Source of the DNA: Bog-950 sp964631835
GTDB taxonomy: Bacteria > Bacteroidota > Bacteroidia > Chitinophagales > LD1
NCBI GenBank assembly: GCA_964631835.1
Contig: CAZWAD010000002.1
Coordinates: 186,001 to 250,000 of the forward strand
DNA length: 64,000 nt
Direction of reading: 5' to 3'
The notes under the pieces were generated by a model. That model saw nothing but the letters and a program-made list of their open reading frames with translations, was not told the DNA's origin and ran no database searches. Positions 16,581 through 26,725 of the stretch are shown here, one piece after another. The stretch's first letter is position 1. Each line of letters opens with the position of its first letter. Made by a program: the position numbers and the translations under genes.

Positions 16581-18878
16581 TTAAAAAAAATAGCTAAACC
16601 CTACCTTCATTGCCAGCGGAGTGCCGGGAGTAAAATGTAGTTCGCTCACAGGGCTTTCTTCATTTCTTAATCTTGATTCTGTATCGAACTGCGCTTCGTT
16701 CCATTTGCTGTTCAGCAAATTTTCTACCGTTAGTTTCACTTCGATTTTTTTTCGTTCATAACCAATCATCACATCTACCAAACCATAACCTTTTGCTGTA
16801 ACACTATTCGATTCGTTGGCGGGGCGGTTTGCCATTACCCGATAACGAACGCTTCCTTTAAATCCGCTTTGGTGGCGAACAGTCAGCCCACCGGTAGAGG
16901 TAATAAACGGGGCAAGAGGAATATGATATTCGGTTGCTGATTTCTTACCGAGAAATTTATTCGTGAATGTGTTACGGGCAACATTTACATCGCCATCAAA
17001 GTACAGCCATTTTAAAATCTGAACGCGTGCGCTGAAATCAATTCCTATTCTTCGGCTGCTTCCCTTATTTTCAGTGGTGCCGTCATCGCCTACAAATACC
17101 AATTCGTTTTCTAAATCAAGCATCCAAAACGCCACCCCAATTACAGCGCGGTTGGCAATATTTAATTCAGCGCCCGCTTCACTTCCAAAAGCCATCGGCA
17201 GAAAATGATTGTTTTTATCCTGAACCACCGAGCGCGCATCATTCGAATGAAATCCGATTCCGTTATTGATGAAGAGTTGCAAATTTTTTGCAGGAGAAAA
17301 AATAAGATTCACTTTGTAAGAAGGGAGAAGCTGATAGTTGTAACCCGAATAATTTTGACGAGAGGAATCGGCAGGCAATTGGTCTTCCACATCAAAAATC
17401 ATATAATCATTCCGCACTGCTATATCTGCATGAAACCATTTAGCAAACTCGAAATCTTGCTTCAACCAAATGTTCATGGCGTTCTCATTTACCTCTGCGT
17501 GAGCTTTTGCATAATGGCGTTTGCGTGTAATGGCACTCCACAAACTGTTTTCAATAAAATCTGCACGATAACCTAAACCTATGGTTGTTTTTGTTTTTAC
17601 CTTACCAATAGAATAGTAGGTTCCATAGCTTGCATTAAAACCCAGCACACTCCGTTTATCATTCTGTTCTATTCCATCTCCGTTTAAACTATCTTCAGCA
17701 AAAAAGGTAAAGTTGGAAAACAGTTTGAAGCGATATTGCGTAAAGAAAACATTCATATCCAACTGACGGTTGTTGTGAAAGTGGCGCAATTGAAGATTTA
17801 GGTTTTGTCGCTGAGTAGTTCCGCCTTCGGTGTTATCAATACTTCCGAAACGGTTGATTAAATTTTCATTTACTGCGCGTTCAGGAATTTGCCCCGAAGC
17901 ATTCCACGTTGCACCAAAACCGGAAACAGAAAAAGCAAGCGAAGTAGAGTTTGATAAATACGCTTTCACTTTGCCGAATAAATTATAGCGGTGAAACTGT
18001 TGATTGCTTTCAACAAAGCCCGGAGCATAAGCATACTCGCCTGCAACGTACGATGAAACCTTTGAAGTACCTGTTGGAATATTTGCCATCAGCAAAACAC
18101 GGCTCGAAGAAAATGCTCTGTTAGTTGGCACACTTCCCAATTCAACGCTCGCCTGATTTCTGTCCAGTGTATCAAATGTTCTGAATTGAATAGCAGCACC
18201 TGTTGCAAAATTTCCGTACTGCGCATTGTAAGGTCCTTTATGCACTTCCATCTTCTTCACTGTTTCGGGAATCAGAAAATGCAAGTCAGCATAACCTTGC
18301 CCATGTCCGTGGCTCGGCATGTTTACGGGGATGCCATCTACAAAAGTGGCTACATCTGTTCCGTGATCGCAATCGAAACCGCGCACAAAAATCTGTTCGG
18401 CTTTTCCTCCTCCGGCATGTTGCGCAATAAATAAACCAGGCACTAAGCGAAGCATATCCTGCGCTGTATTGCGCGGACGAAGTTCCAAATCAACTCCGCT
18501 GATAATTTCGGAAGAAGCAGTTTGTGTATTCTGCTTTGAAGTAGCATTTACCTCGGGCAAACTAATCAGTTCTGGATACACTGAAATATTCAAATGAAGT
18601 GTCTCGCCTTCTTTCAAATCTATTTGCTTTTCAAACTTGTAGTAACCTTTTCTTTCTACAACAAGCGTGTAGTTGCGCGCCGGAATTTCATCGAAACGAA
18701 ATTCACCTTTTGTATCTGTAGTGATTTTGTAATCAGTTCCCTTCAGTGAAACGACTGTTTCACTCATTGGTTGATTATTGTAACCGCTTAAAATTTTTCC
18801 TTGAACAGAGCTATTGTGAGCAAAAGAAATTGCAGAGAGTGCAAATAAAATTGCGGTAAGGAGTAAGATCTTTCGCAT
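16581..18878 (-). CDS. TonB-dependent outer-membrane receptor
   Basis: 765 aa. A signal peptide (1-20) is followed by a carboxypeptidase-regulatory-like beta-sandwich (about 25-105, GKILSGYNNQPMSETVVSLK), a plug domain (about 120-235, DMLRLVPGLF, EQIFVRGFDCDHGTDV) and a 22-strand barrel ending in an aromatic residue (KVGFSYFF). The plug carries a His-rich NMPSHGHGQGYADLH loop. Substrate is not evident; the barrel gives no diagnostic motif. It is transcribed away from the Rieske gene with a 185-bp divergent spacer, so the two may be coregulated. A CGTAAGT heptamer lies just upstream on its own strand, but without the partner TCCAAA box seen at five other island genes. Confidence 0.9.
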   Translation of the reverse strand: MRKILLLTAILFALSAISFAHNSSVQGKILSGYNNQPMSETVVSLKGTDYKITTDTKGEFRFDEIPARNYTLVVERKGYYKFEKQIDLKEGETLHLNISVYPELISLPEVNATSKQNTQTASSEIISGVDLELRPRNTAQDMLRLVPGLFIAQHAGGGKAEQIFVRGFDCDHGTDVATFVDGIPVNMPSHGHGQGYADLHFLIPETVKKMEVHKGPYNAQYGNFATGAAIQFRTFDTLDRNQASVELGSVPTNRAFSSSRVLLMANIPTGTSKVSSYVAGEYAYAPGFVESNQQFHRYNLFGKVKAYLSNSTSLAFSVSGFGATWNASGQIPERAVNENLINRFGSIDNTEGGTTQRQNLNLQLRHFHNNRQLDMNVFFTQYRFKLFSNFTFFAEDSLNGDGIEQNDKRSVLGFNASYGTYYSIGKVKTKTTIGLGYRADFIENSLWSAITRKRHYAKAHAEVNENAMNIWLKQDFEFAKWFHADIAVRNDYMIFDVEDQLPADSSRQNYSGYNYQLLPSYKVNLIFSPAKNLQLFINNGIGFHSNDARSVVQDKNNHFLPMAFGSEAGAELNIANRAVIGVAFWMLDLENELVFVGDDGTTENKGSSRRIGIDFSARVQILKWLYFDGDVNVARNTFTNKFLGKKSATEYHIPLAPFITSTGGLTVRHQSGFKGSVRYRVMANRPANESNSVTAKGYGLVDVMIGYERKKIEVKLTVENLLNSKWNEAQFDTESRLRNEESPVSELHFTPGTPLAMKVGFSYFF

Positions 18879-19063
18879 CTCTTCGGGTTTACTTATTGAC
18901 TTACGAAAGTTTATGAGAAATAGATTTTGCTCAAAGTATTTTTTTAACTCCCCAAATCTAATCCCGTAAAATCATCGTATTTAAAAAGGTGTTTTACTCC
19001 CTGCCATCAGCTAAATACACGCTATTAATAACTTCTTGTTTTCAAACCAAATAATAAACACAC

Positions 19064-20230
19064 ATGCTTTTAAAATTTTTTTTTGCTCTTCTTCTGGTTA
19101 TCATAGCCGCCTTTAGTATGTTGTATTTACAGGTATTTGTAATTGGTAAAAAACGAAAAAAAATTGCGTTTGATGAAGACTATGAAAAAGAGCGCGCCAA
19201 AAGTTATCCGCCACCGTTTCCCAACGGCTGGTTCAGTTTAGGCAGTTCGGGCAGTGTAAAAAAAGGACAGGTAATTGAAGTGGATGCGCTGGGACAAAAG
19301 TTTGCAGTGTTTAGAGGCATGGACGGAAAGGTGGGGGTGCTTGATGTTTACTGTCCGCACCTGAATGCCAATTTAGCGCATGGTTGTGTAAAAGGAAATA
19401 ATCTGGTATGCCCTTTTCATGCCTGGGAGTTTAATACGAACGGAAAGTGCGAACATATTCCTTATGCTGACAAAGTACCACAGACTGCTGCTGTAAAAAC
19501 ATGGTTGGTAAAAGAAAACTGGGGAGTGATTATGATTTGGTATCACACCAACAACGAGTTGCCTACCTGGAATACCGATGGGCATTATACTGAAATACCC
19601 GATCTGAAATTTCATTGTGCAACAAGCGAAGTGCTGCGAATTCATCTTCAGGATTTTAATGAGAACGGTGCCGACCATGCTCACTTTGCTTATGTGCACG
19701 ACCTGCTTACCATCCCCTTTGCCAATCGTTTTGTGAGCGTGAAACATGTGCTCGACTTAAAATATGGCGAGGGCGAACAAAGCCACCTTGCTTGGTTTAC
19801 CGATCAGGCGGATTTGCATTTTAAATCATCGGGCAAAAAAATTGAACCTGCGGGAGGCAAAGCAGTGGTTACTTTTTTTGGTCCCGGCTTTTTGGTGTTT
19901 AAATTTTACACCGAAATAGGCGATATGACTTTGGTAAAAACATTTACCCCCCTTGCACCGCTGAAAGTGCGTATGGATGATTATGTGTATGCGCCCAAAG
20001 GAACTTTCAAACTTGCTGTTAAATACTTATTGGGTGAAGCCACTACCCAGTTTCATGACGACATTGCAATTTGGGAACGGAAAAAGTTTGCTCAGAAACC
20101 TTTATTGGTAAAAGGCGATGGACCGATTATGAATATGCGTCAATGGTATAGTCAGTTTTATACCGCGCCTGTTACTCCTGCCGAATTGGAAGATAAAATT
20201 GAAAAGCAAGTGGAATACGAAACAGTTTAA
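19064..20230 (+). CDS. Rieske oxygenase, Neverland/KshA-like
   Basis: 388 aa. An N-terminal membrane helix (4-27) precedes a Rieske [2Fe-2S] domain with CPH at 97-99 and CPFH at 116-119. The mononuclear iron site is NGADHAHFAYVH (about 201-212), giving the D-x2-H-x4-H facial triad. The sequence around the Rieske cluster (NGWFSLGSS, YCPHLNANLAHG, CPFHAWEF, GKCEHIPYADK) is close to the cholesterol 7-desaturase (DAF-36/Neverland) and 3-ketosteroid hydroxylase KshA group. The predicted role is oxidation of a sterol or other polycyclic lipid at the membrane, using a separate ferredoxin and reductase not found here. A cytochrome P450 (30142-31500) lies in the same island. The steroid substrate is inferred from family resemblance only. 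Confidence 0.82.
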   Translation: MLLKFFFALLLVIIAAFSMLYLQVFVIGKKRKKIAFDEDYEKERAKSYPPPFPNGWFSLGSSGSVKKGQVIEVDALGQKFAVFRGMDGKVGVLDVYCPHLNANLAHGCVKGNNLVCPFHAWEFNTNGKCEHIPYADKVPQTAAVKTWLVKENWGVIMIWYHTNNELPTWNTDGHYTEIPDLKFHCATSEVLRIHLQDFNENGADHAHFAYVHDLLTIPFANRFVSVKHVLDLKYGEGEQSHLAWFTDQADLHFKSSGKKIEPAGGKAVVTFFGPGFLVFKFYTEIGDMTLVKTFTPLAPLKVRMDDYVYAPKGTFKLAVKYLLGEATTQFHDDIAIWERKKFAQKPLLVKGDGPIMNMRQWYSQFYTAPVTPAELEDKIEKQVEYETV

Positions 20231-20272
20231 AAAATGACCGGATTAGGCATTTAAACTCAAACAACAAATGGT

Positions 20273-20400
20273 GCCACGAACCTGCCTGCCGGTAGGCAAG
20301 TGCACGAATAAAAATGCCAGCCCGTCTGAACAATTCAGTCGGACAGGCAGGAAAATTAATTTTTGCTTTTTGGATTATTCGTGCATTCGCGGCATTATTT
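20273..20400. repeat. Intergenic repeat with inverted segments
   Basis: The 421-bp gap before DUF4331-1 holds CCTGCCTGCCGGTAGGCA (local inverted repeat) and TGCACGAATA near 20300 matched by the inverse TATTCGTGCA near 20385. These sequences look like the dispersed, gene-free inverted repeats common between genes in Bacteroidota. No reading frame of interest is present. Confidence 0.4.
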
Positions 20401-20491
20401 TTTTTTACAGACTTAAGCGCCTACTCTTAAAAATTGCTTTCGAAAAGCGATATAGGAATAGTCGGTGTGTTTTAAAAAAAGTATCCGGACG

Positions 20492-20534
20492 AAAAGAGCG
20501 GAGAAAAAAATTAAATTTTTTTCTCCGCTCTTTT
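20492..20534. terminator. Long perfect hairpin, bidirectional terminator
   Basis: Two perfect 19-bp arms, 20492-20510 and 20516-20534 (core AGAGCGGAGA / TCTCCGCTCT flanked by A and T runs), with a 5-bp loop. The arms carry A/T tracts on both sides, so it can stop transcription from either strand. It insulates the Rieske gene from the ECF-type promoter of DUF4331-1 downstream. Confidence 0.75.
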
Positions 20535-20594
20535 TCATTGGCGAAGTTCCATTCGAAAATCTTTTGTGCCCTGTAAAAAACAAACTGCAGTAAA

Positions 20595-20620
20595 TCCAAA
20601 CACAAAGTTGTGCCGTAACT
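20595..20620 (+). promoter_or_regulatory. ECF-type promoter candidate, DUF4331-1
   Basis: TCCAAA (20595-20600), 13 bp, CGTAACT (20614-20620), 31 bp before the start codon. The same two boxes with identical spacing precede four other island genes or operons. The layout matches ECF sigma promoters (-35 AAC-type box, -10 CGTA-type box). Confidence 0.6.
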
Positions 20621-20651
20621 ACTCACATATTTTCTAACTAAAATTTATTTT

Positions 20652-22757
20652 ATGAAAAAGACTGCTACTATGGTCATCGGCTGCTTTGCTCTGCTTGCGC
20701 TGATGACAACCCTGACGGTTCCGGTGTATGGTTCAAGCCACCGCGAAGCGCCACTTATTGCTAACGATCCGCTGGCGGATAACACGGACTTGTATGCGTT
20801 CCGAAGTCCTGACAACCCCGACATGATTACGATTATTGCTACTTACATCCCCGGGCAATTGCCTCATGGCGGACCGAACTACTACGGCTTCGGAGAAAAT
20901 GTGCGTTATGAAATTCACGTTGACAACAACGCGGCTACTTCGCGCAATCTTCCAGGAGGAATTAAAACCGGTGACGATATTGTTTACCGTTTTACTTTCT
21001 ACAAAACCAATGAAGACCCTTCTACTTTCTTCAACATTCGTTTAGGAAAGCAAAATCAGAAGATGACTTACTTAGTGGAGAGAAGCATGGATGGCGGAAG
21101 AACTTTTACAGCGATTCTTCAAAACGGTGTAGTGCCGCCTTATAACATCGGTCCTCGCTCTATTCAAAGCGGAGTTGGTTTAGGCGCTTCTTCTTACGAA
21201 AGCCTTTTCAACAGTTCTATTTACTCGGTTCCTACCGGGGAAAATATTTTTGCCGGTCCGGTGGACGACCCCTTCTTTGTTGACCTCGGAGGTATTTTCG
21301 ATTTGGGCGATGCTCCGCGCCAAGGTGGTCCTGCACGCGATGGATTGGCTTGCTTTAATGTAAGCGCAATAGCTATCCAAATTCCGATTTCCACTTTGCA
21401 GAAAGATGGAAAAAGTGTAGCAATGGCTGCCAACATTCTCGATGGCAATTATGTAATTGGTGTATGGGCTTCTGCCAGCCGCCAGCGAATGACTGTCATC
21501 AATAAAGCAAGTGATGTTGCATTGGGCAGCCCGATTATTCAAACATCGGGAGAATGGAGACAAATTTCAAGATTAGGAATGCCGCTTACTAACGAAGCAG
21601 TTATTCCTATCGGACAAAAAGATTACTGGAATCTGCTTACTCCTTACACCGAAAGCCCTACACACAATCAGTATTTCTACAATCCTGAATTAGCGCTTTA
21701 CATGGATGATGACTTATTTGGTGGCGCTGTTCCTGCATTTGCTCCGCTTCGTATTCAGGAAGCATCATTGCAGGGATTTGATTTCACCAATGGTGCTGAC
21801 GGATTATTTGGTTTAAAGGGAAGTGCCGCTGTTGCAGGCACAGCATTAGATGATGCAATTTTCGGAACGCTGCTGTTACCCGGTGCAGGTAAACCGCGCT
21901 CGGTAGATTTGTTTCCAATCTTCTATACCGGTGTTCCAAATTTTCCTCCGTATCAATTAGCAACGGGTAAAGGCGGCAATCCGCTGGCAGCAGGAAAACC
22001 CTTCATCAATAATTTTCTGCCTACCGGTGGCGATATGCTTCGCCTGAATATGGCGGTGCCACCAACTCCGCGCAACAGTGCGCAGTTTAATTCGCTCGGC
22101 TTGGTGTGGGCGGCAGTATTAGGTTTAACCGACCCAACTTATGCCAACACAACCATTCAGAATATTCCAAACATGGATGGATTTCCGAATGGAAGAAGAT
22201 TGGAAGATGATGTTACACGAATTGAATTGCAGGCAGTGGGCGGCATTGTTTTGGCTGCCATTGGCTTGTGGTACGATGATTATGTAGCAGGTTCACCAAA
22301 TCCCGTAACTCCGAATTTGCTGAGTGTGCTTGGCTACTCTACCGGTGTAGAATATAACGACACTACTTTCCGCGCTTCGTTCCCTTATGTTCAACTGCCT
22401 TGGGAAGGAACCGGCAAATGCGGTGGCGCAGCGGTAATGGCTTCTTCTTCTAAAATGGAAAATTCGGGCATGGGATTAAGCGCACCGAAAGCGGTGATGA
22501 TTAAATCGCAGGCATTTCCAAATCCGTTTATGTCAGTTACTAATTTCGAGTATCATGTTGCTGACGACAGCCGCATACGCATGGATGTGTACGACCTGAG
22601 CGGAAAGCTCATCAGTACGCTCGAAGACGAAAACAAAACGCAAGGCAACTATAATGTGCAGTGGAATGCAGGCGATGCATCCCCCGGTACCTACTTAGTT
22701 ACCTTGATGGCAGATGGTAAAGTTCTGCAAACTGTCAAAGTGATTAAATCAGAATAA
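20652..22757 (+). CDS. DUF4331 secreted protein 1, with T9SS tail
   Basis: 701 aa with a signal peptide (1-29) ending before SSHREAPLIANDPLADNTD, the DUF4331 hallmark. The domain covers about 30-600 and is mostly beta. It contains repeated-looking acidic loops (DDPFFVDLGGIFDLGDAPR; GDMLRLNMAVPPTPR; PNMDGFPNGRRLEDDV). The last 85 residues (AFPNPFMSV, VYDLSGKLIST, SPGTYLVTL) are a type A T9SS sorting domain, so it is exported and probably anchored on the cell surface. The function of DUF4331 is not established. It has its own ECF-type promoter and is followed by a terminator, so it is monocistronic. Two paralogues lie at 35669 and 37497. Confidence 0.9.
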   Translation: MKKTATMVIGCFALLALMTTLTVPVYGSSHREAPLIANDPLADNTDLYAFRSPDNPDMITIIATYIPGQLPHGGPNYYGFGENVRYEIHVDNNAATSRNLPGGIKTGDDIVYRFTFYKTNEDPSTFFNIRLGKQNQKMTYLVERSMDGGRTFTAILQNGVVPPYNIGPRSIQSGVGLGASSYESLFNSSIYSVPTGENIFAGPVDDPFFVDLGGIFDLGDAPRQGGPARDGLACFNVSAIAIQIPISTLQKDGKSVAMAANILDGNYVIGVWASASRQRMTVINKASDVALGSPIIQTSGEWRQISRLGMPLTNEAVIPIGQKDYWNLLTPYTESPTHNQYFYNPELALYMDDDLFGGAVPAFAPLRIQEASLQGFDFTNGADGLFGLKGSAAVAGTALDDAIFGTLLLPGAGKPRSVDLFPIFYTGVPNFPPYQLATGKGGNPLAAGKPFINNFLPTGGDMLRLNMAVPPTPRNSAQFNSLGLVWAAVLGLTDPTYANTTIQNIPNMDGFPNGRRLEDDVTRIELQAVGGIVLAAIGLWYDDYVAGSPNPVTPNLLSVLGYSTGVEYNDTTFRASFPYVQLPWEGTGKCGGAAVMASSSKMENSGMGLSAPKAVMIKSQAFPNPFMSVTNFEYHVADDSRIRMDVYDLSGKLISTLEDENKTQGNYNVQWNAGDASPGTYLVTLMADGKVLQTVKVIKSE

Positions 22758-22787
22758 CGGACTATAAATAACTGTGGTTTTTTCAAG

Positions 22788-22824
22788 CGCTTCGGGAAGG
22801 GAATTTCCGGAGCGTTTTTATTTT
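22788..22824 (+). terminator. Rho-independent terminator after DUF4331-1
   Basis: Hairpin CGCTTCGGGAA / TTTCCGGAGCG (22788-22798 and 22804-22814) followed by a T-rich run. An almost identical hairpin follows the DUF4394 gene at 28334-28368, suggesting the two transcription units share a common origin or a shared terminator type. Confidence 0.75.
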
Positions 22825-22914
22825 ATAGTAAGTGAAATGAAAAAATCGTACCGTTCACTTGTTTAAATACCGGGAATTCAACTTCAAGGCAATCTTCGTA
22901 TGTTTGTATACATT

Positions 22915-24183
22915 ATGGCAGAAACTATATCCAATGCACGGGAAAATAACTCAAACACACCAAAAATTCCACCCATTCCTGCAAACGATTCCGAACGTGT
23001 AAGCGCACTTCTGGAATACCGCATTTTAGATACTCTTCCGGAAAAAGAGTATGACGACATTACTCTTATTGCCACTCAGATATGTGAAACTCCGATTTCT
23101 TCGATTGGCTTTATTGATAAAACACGGCAGGTGTTGAAATCGAATCGTGGTTTGACCGATGTAGTACCGCGTGAAGATTCTATTTGCACACACACTATCA
23201 ACGCATCGCCCGAAATGCTGATAGTGCCAGACCTGCGCAACGATGTGCGCTTTGCCGACCACCCTGCAGTTGCTGAAAGTCCGAATCTTGCATTTTACGC
23301 AGGCATATCGCTGATTAACCCCGATGGATTCGCCTTAGGCACTCTTTGCGTAATTGATCATAAGCCCCGAAAACTTACCGAAGACCAAATTATTTTACTT
23401 CGGGCTTTAGCCAATCAGGTAATGAAACTGCTGGAGCTACGCAAAATCAACATGCAGCTTGAAACCCTCAGTAACGAACTAAGGGACCAAGCTATAGAAC
23501 TGCAACAAGCCAACGCTGAACTCGAAACATTTAACTACACGGTATCGCACGACCTTCAATCTCCGCTGAGGAGTATTACCGGTTTTTCCAAATTACTATT
23601 GAAAAACCATACGGATAAATTAAATGCTGATGGAGTGGAGTTTCTTACCCTCATCAACGGCAGCGCCAGCCGCATGAGCAGTTTGGTTCATGACCTGCTG
23701 CGTTTTTCAAAATTAGGCAAGGGCTCTCTCGAAATACAGCAGGTGGACATTTACACCCTGGTATGCGAAACTCTTAATGAGATAAAAGCATCCGCTACCG
23801 GTTTCAAAGCCGAGGTAAGTGTGCAGCCAGTGAGTAAAGTTTATTGCGACCCGGGGCTGATGCGTCAGGTGTGGCAGAACCTTATTGGTAATGCGGTAAA
23901 GTATTCATCGAAAAAAGAAAAACCGGTAATAGAAATAGGTTGTCGTGAAATAAACAGCGAGCCTGTATATTATATAAAAGATAACGGTGCAGGATTTGAC
24001 TCAATCTATGCTTCTAAATTATTTAACGCTTTCCAACGCCTGCATGGTCAGGAAGAGTTTGAAGGCACGGGCGTTGGGTTAGCTACCGTTCATAGAATTA
24101 TTACCAAGCACGGAGGAAGAATATGGGCTGAAGCCGATATTGATAAAGGAGCTACCTTTTATTTTACTCTTCCTCAGGTTTAA
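22915..24183 (+). CDS. GAF-domain sensor histidine kinase
   Basis: 422 aa from ATG 22915 (MAETISN). An earlier ATG at 22900 overlaps a TATGTTTG -7-like element at 22899-22906 and is less likely. A GAF domain (about 20-175, ISSIGFIDKTRQVLKS, FYAGISLINPDGFALGTLC) is followed by a short coiled coil (about 177-205). HisKA has the phospho-His in NYTVSHDLQSPLRS (about 211), and the HATPase_c has N box WQNLIGNAVKYS, G1 DNGAGFD and G2 GTGVGLATVH. No membrane segment, so it senses a cytoplasmic signal. No response regulator is adjacent on this strand; the receiver at 24292-24702 is convergent and could be shared. Belongs to the phytochrome-like, KaiC-type kinase subgroup common in Bacteroidota. Confidence 0.88.
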   Translation: MAETISNARENNSNTPKIPPIPANDSERVSALLEYRILDTLPEKEYDDITLIATQICETPISSIGFIDKTRQVLKSNRGLTDVVPREDSICTHTINASPEMLIVPDLRNDVRFADHPAVAESPNLAFYAGISLINPDGFALGTLCVIDHKPRKLTEDQIILLRALANQVMKLLELRKINMQLETLSNELRDQAIELQQANAELETFNYTVSHDLQSPLRSITGFSKLLLKNHTDKLNADGVEFLTLINGSASRMSSLVHDLLRFSKLGKGSLEIQQVDIYTLVCETLNEIKASATGFKAEVSVQPVSKVYCDPGLMRQVWQNLIGNAVKYSSKKEKPVIEIGCREINSEPVYYIKDNGAGFDSIYASKLFNAFQRLHGQEEFEGTGVGLATVHRIITKHGGRIWAEADIDKGATFYFTLPQV

Positions 24184-24249
24184 GAATACCCCAAACATTG
24201 TTTTGCATCCGTTGCACTTAGCAACAAAAAAAACAGACAAACTCCTAAC

Positions 24250-24285
24250 GGGTAAAATAAAAAACTGCCGCATTAAAGCAGGCAG
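24250..24285 (-). terminator. Terminator of the receiver/kinase operon
   Basis: On the minus strand a CTGCC...GGCAG hairpin (24281-24285 with 24265-24269) is followed directly by a T-rich run (24264 to 24250). It lies 7 bp past the stop of the response-regulator gene. It would also separate the convergent GAF kinase transcript. Confidence 0.6.
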
Positions 24286-24291
24286 CACTAT

Positions 24292-24694
24292 TTACTGACC
24301 GAGGTTAGAAAAATGGGTATTGACAATATCTGTAAATACTTCTTCAGTTAAAGGCTTGGTTAAAAAGCCCCCGAGAGCAGTGTGGGCTTCTCCCCTTGAC
24401 CTGTCATCGGGATTTGAAGAAGTGGTAAGCATTACAATTACAATAGCTTTCTTAGTTGCTGAGGGCATCTTTTCATACTCATCTAAAAACTCCCAGCCGT
24501 TGGTCACAGGCATATTGATATCCAGAAATATAAGCTGAGGCAAAAGACTACTATCTGCTGACGCTTCCTTTAGATAGGTCAATGCCTCCTCTGCCGACAT
24601 GGACTTAATTACCTGCCTTGCCAAGCCGGTATTATTTATAGCCATTTCATGAAAAAAATTATCGTGGCGGTTATCGTCTATAAGCATTACTTTT

Positions 24695-24702
<8 letters not shown>
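24292..24702 (-). CDS. Single-domain response regulator
   Basis: 136 aa, a stand-alone receiver domain. Acidic pocket LIDDNRHD at the N-terminus, phospho-acceptor Asp in LIFLDINMPVTNGWEFL (about 59), Thr/Ser in VIVMLTTSSNPDD and conserved Lys in GGFLTKPLTEE. No output domain, so it works as a phosphotransfer or protein-interaction element, in the manner of Rcp1/CheY-like receivers paired with phytochrome-type kinases. Its start overlaps the end of the upstream kinase gene by 8 nt, so both form one operon. If the kinase gene is truly broken by its TGA, this receiver may depend on the GAF kinase next door. Confidence 0.88.
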
Positions 24703-26287
<1,585 letters not shown>

Positions 26288-26725
26288 ATATTCCTCTGCA
26301 AGAGTAGGTGAAGCAAAACACGTTTTAAGAAGGGCATATCAACATTTTCCGTGCAGTATGTAAATAATTTTGTGCGTTTACGAGCTAAAAACTGTTTGAG
26401 TATGGCGCGGCTTACTGCGTAGTGCGAATTTTTTTAGTTTAGTGTAACGAAACAAATTTTAGCCAAATACCGCTTTCGCATTCATGAGGTCATTTGAAAA
26501 TCAATTAGGGTTCCGAGTAACTTCTTCGCAGCCTTGAACTTTTCGTTCTGGAGTTTATCCCGCTTTCCGTGGAAGTTCAAGCCAAAAGAACAAACTATAT
26601 AGCAAGCGGTTTACATACCCGATACTCCTAGCAAGTTTATTTTATCTCCTCCTTCAAAATCCAAATTGTTTTTTACAACGTAGGTTTTAATACTGACACT
26701 ATTTTTTCACTTAAAATTCACGATT
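26288..26725. other. 438-bp intergenic region
   Basis: Divergent spacer between the broken kinase and the DUF4394 gene. The 3' end carries the ECF-type element at 26660-26685. In the middle a 42-codon open stretch on the minus strand (about 26493-26620) has no start codon and no recognisable product. Otherwise nothing is seen. Confidence 0.5.
26660..26685 (+). promoter_or_regulatory. ECF-type promoter candidate, DUF4394 gene
   Basis: TCCAAA (26660-26665), 13 bp, CGTAGGT (26679-26685), 40 bp before the start codon. One mismatch to the CGTAAGT box of its island siblings; spacing identical. Confidence 0.55.

Noticed and set aside
18899..18905. Sixth ECF-type site before the TonB receptor gene
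   Set aside because: CGTAAGT is present on the minus strand but the sequence 13 bp upstream (CTATTT) does not match TCCAAA.
22874..22899. ECF-type site before the GAF kinase gene
   Set aside because: TCAACT and CGTATGT match poorly, and a TAnnTTTG housekeeping-type -7 element overlaps the site.
26493..26620. 42-codon open stretch on the minus strand between kinase and DUF4394 gene
   Set aside because: No start codon, no neighbours in frame, no recognisable motif; reported only as part of the gap.
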